Shown here in pieces: positions 62,493 through 64,000 of a DNA stretch of 64,000 nt. The notes below the pieces were generated by a model. The model was given only the letters and a program-made list of their open reading frames with translations, was not told where the DNA came from and did no database searches. The stretch is from NCBI GenBank assembly GCA_033764055.1, contig JANRJI010000145.1, positions 1-64,000 on the forward strand, written 5' to 3'. This DNA is from Ga0077555 sp033764055. GTDB taxonomy: Bacteria; Pseudomonadota; Alphaproteobacteria; Rhizobiales; Hyphomicrobiaceae. The translations under genes and the position numbers were made by a program. Position 1 is the first letter of the stretch; each line of letters opens with the position of its first letter.

Positions 62493-63704
62493 GTGAAGGA
62501 AGCCATCGTCGAGGCGCCAGAGACCGTCGTTCCCCTCCGGGCCATCGTGCTGTTGGCGGGAGCAGCGTTCGCCAGCTCGATCAATTTACGCGTCTGCGAT
62601 CCCCTCCTGCCCCAGATCGCGCTCGATTTCTCCGCCACCATCGGCCAGGCTTCGGCCATCGTCACGGGCTTCACGGTCGGATACGGCCTGCTGCAACTGC
62701 TGTTCGGGCCCGTCGGCGATCGCTACGGCAAATACCGCGTCGCGGCACTGACCTCGATCGCCGCCGGACTCGCGACCGCCTTCTCGGCGACCAGCCCCAC
62801 CCTCGACGGTCTGGTCGCCACCCGCTTCGTCGCTGGCGCCTTCGCTGCCGCTGCTATTCCCCTGGCCTTCGCCTGGATCGGCGACGTCGTCCCATTCGCC
62901 GGCCGCCAGCCCGTGCTCGCACGGTTCCTGTCGGCCCAGATCTCGGGCATCGTTCTCGGTCAGGCCGCCGGCGGCTTCTTGGGAGAGACGCTCGGATGGC
63001 GGGCCGTTTTCGTGGTGGTCGGCGTCTGCCACGTGCTGGCCGGCGCCGCTATGCTGCTCGAGCTACTGCTCAATCCGTCCGCCCAGCCGCCGATTGCCAT
63101 GCGCCGCCTCCGGATCGGAGAGCTCGCCGCCACCTTCGTCGCCATCCTGGCTCGTCCCTGGGTGCGCGTGATGCTCGCGGCCGTCTTCGTCGAAGCCTTT
63201 GCCTTCTATGGGGCTTTCGCCTACGTTGGCGCCGACCTGCATCATCGCTTCGGCATCGGCTTCGCCCTCGTGGGAGCGCTCATGGCCGCCTTCGGCATCG
63301 GCGCCATCGCCTACGCCTGGAGCGCCCGTCGCCTTCTCGCCTGGCTGACCGAGCGGGGGCTGGTCCTGGGCGGCGGCGCCCTGATGTCGGCCAGCTACGT
63401 CGCCGTGGCTTTCCTGCCGGCGATTGCCCCGATCCCGCTCGTGATGGTGACGCTCGGGCTCGGCTTCTACATGCTGCACAACACGCTTCAGACCAGCGCC
63501 ACCCAGATGGCGCCCGATGCGCGCGGTCTCGGCGTCTCTTTGTTCGCCTTGGCCCTGTTTCTCGGGCAGGCGCTCGGCGTCGCGCTTGCCGCACCCGTCG
63601 TCGATCGCTGGGGTCCTCGAGCCGTCTATCTCGCCGCCGCCTTGGTGCTCCCCTTCGTCGCCGTCTGGTTCCGCTCACGCCTCGCCATCCGCCCGGCCGC
63701 TTGA
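62493..63704 (+). CDS. MFS transporter
   Basis: A 403-residue 12-helix carrier. FGPVGDRYGKYRV is the helix 2-3 motif. The drug/sugar exporter style (LLPQIALDF, GALMAAFGIGAIAYAW) suggests a DHA1-type carrier, substrate unknown. A GTG with GGGAG six bases upstream is the start; the upstream frame is not homologous. Confidence 0.9.
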   Translation: MKEAIVEAPETVVPLRAIVLLAGAAFASSINLRVCDPLLPQIALDFSATIGQASAIVTGFTVGYGLLQLLFGPVGDRYGKYRVAALTSIAAGLATAFSATSPTLDGLVATRFVAGAFAAAAIPLAFAWIGDVVPFAGRQPVLARFLSAQISGIVLGQAAGGFLGETLGWRAVFVVVGVCHVLAGAAMLLELLLNPSAQPPIAMRRLRIGELAATFVAILARPWVRVMLAAVFVEAFAFYGAFAYVGADLHHRFGIGFALVGALMAAFGIGAIAYAWSARRLLAWLTERGLVLGGGALMSASYVAVAFLPAIAPIPLVMVTLGLGFYMLHNTLQTSATQMAPDARGLGVSLFALALFLGQALGVALAAPVVDRWGPRAVYLAAALVLPFVAVWFRSRLAIRPAA

Positions 63705-63941
63705 CCCGCATGCAATGGCCGCACTCGCACCCCGGACGACAAGTCCGGACAAGCAAGCGCCGCAGCCTGAAAAACGGACCGTGTCGGCGACGATTTGGGG
63801 CTTTCCGACCTTAACCGCGTCATCGAATTGCTCTAAGTACAGGCCCATCGAGGCTGGCGCTCCCGACGCGTTGCAGCGCGCACTCTCGTGGTCCATTTCG
63901 TCCGCTCCCCCGACGGGCGGGCTCCAGCAAAGGACAAGCCG

Positions 63942-64000
63942 ATGTCGCGCAACGAGAAGAACGAGATGTTCCTGCGCACCTCATTCCTGAACGGCGTAAA
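63942..64000 (+). CDS. sucA: Probable 2-oxoglutarate dehydrogenase E1, 5' end only
   Basis: The first 19 codons (MSRNEKNEMFLRTSFLNGV) match the N-terminal peptide of alphaproteobacterial SucA, which usually reads NxxFxxTSFLxGxN. AAGGA precedes the ATG. Only the start is in the window, so the identification is tentative. Confidence 0.5.
   Translation, partial: MSRNEKNEMFLRTSFLNGV

Noticed and set aside
1..64000. tRNA genes, CRISPR arrays, insertion sequences and prophage genes
   Set aside because: I looked for T-loop signatures in the gaps, regularly spaced repeats, transposases, integrases and phage structural genes and saw none that I could support.

Overview
This 64 kb window is G+C-rich chromosomal DNA with tightly packed genes. 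The gene content points to an alphaproteobacterium, probably Hyphomicrobiales or Rhodospirillales. The pointers are a dnaX-ybaB pair with a small SRP RNA gene just upstream, three TRAP carboxylate transporters, many alpha-typical catabolic families, and what looks like the start of sucA at the right edge. This taxonomic call is an inference from content. No rRNA, tRNA, transposase, integrase or CRISPR array was seen.

Layout. 1-5.1 kb: a membrane protein, a thiolase-like/DUF35 pair, pdxH, a small secreted protein and an MFS carrier. 5.1-10.4 kb: a DUF421 protein, then a forward cluster of AtzG-like protein, amidase, PuuE-type deacetylase, luciferase-like monooxygenase and GYD protein. 10.4-19.6 kb: ten same-strand genes (TfdA-like dioxygenase, MmgE/PrpD, class II aldolase, F420-type oxidoreductase, TRAP P-Q-M, SDR, YchJ, alpha/beta hydrolase) that look like an organic-acid uptake and breakdown locus. 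19.9-23 kb: an HWE-type sensor kinase and a MATE/ANK-like membrane protein. 23.0-24.9 kb: guaA, with a truncated vapC and a second guaA-end-like sequence beside it. 25-29 kb: two SEC-C zinc proteins, a cyclic-nucleotide-binding/rhodanese fusion, a secreted protein and truA. 29-37.6 kb: the second TRAP system (Q-M-P order), a secreted hydrolase-fold protein, an ABC exporter pair, a crotonase and a YihY/BrkB protein. 37.8-41.5 kb: a proline-rich unknown, ybaB, dnaX and ffs. 41.6-45.6 kb: the third TRAP system (P-gap-Q-M). 45.8-52.9 kb: nudC, a frameshifted Ldh-family dehydrogenase, yghU, an iron-dependent alcohol dehydrogenase, an HMG-CoA-lyase-like protein, a small lipoprotein, a decayed GFA gene and an amidohydrolase. 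53-59.8 kb: hrpB and a type I secretion ABC/HlyD pair. 59.8-64 kb: an M23 peptidase, an rmlD-like reductase, a small secreted protein, an MFS carrier and the first codons of a probable sucA.

How the genes work together. Housekeeping genes (pdxH, guaA, truA, dnaX, ybaB, ffs, nudC, hrpB) are interleaved with uptake and catabolic modules. Each TRAP receptor probably delivers a carboxylate to neighbouring enzymes, but no substrate can be read from sequence alone. Several enzymes lack the usual catalytic residue of their superfamily: the thiolase-like protein, the crotonase, the HMGL-like protein and the secreted hydrolase. They probably do different chemistry or have lost activity. Signs of decay or past insertion are clearest at the guaA end (23.06-23.4 kb), in the dctP-dctQ gap (43.8-44.2 kb), in the Ldh gene (47.1 kb) and at 51.8-52.06 kb.
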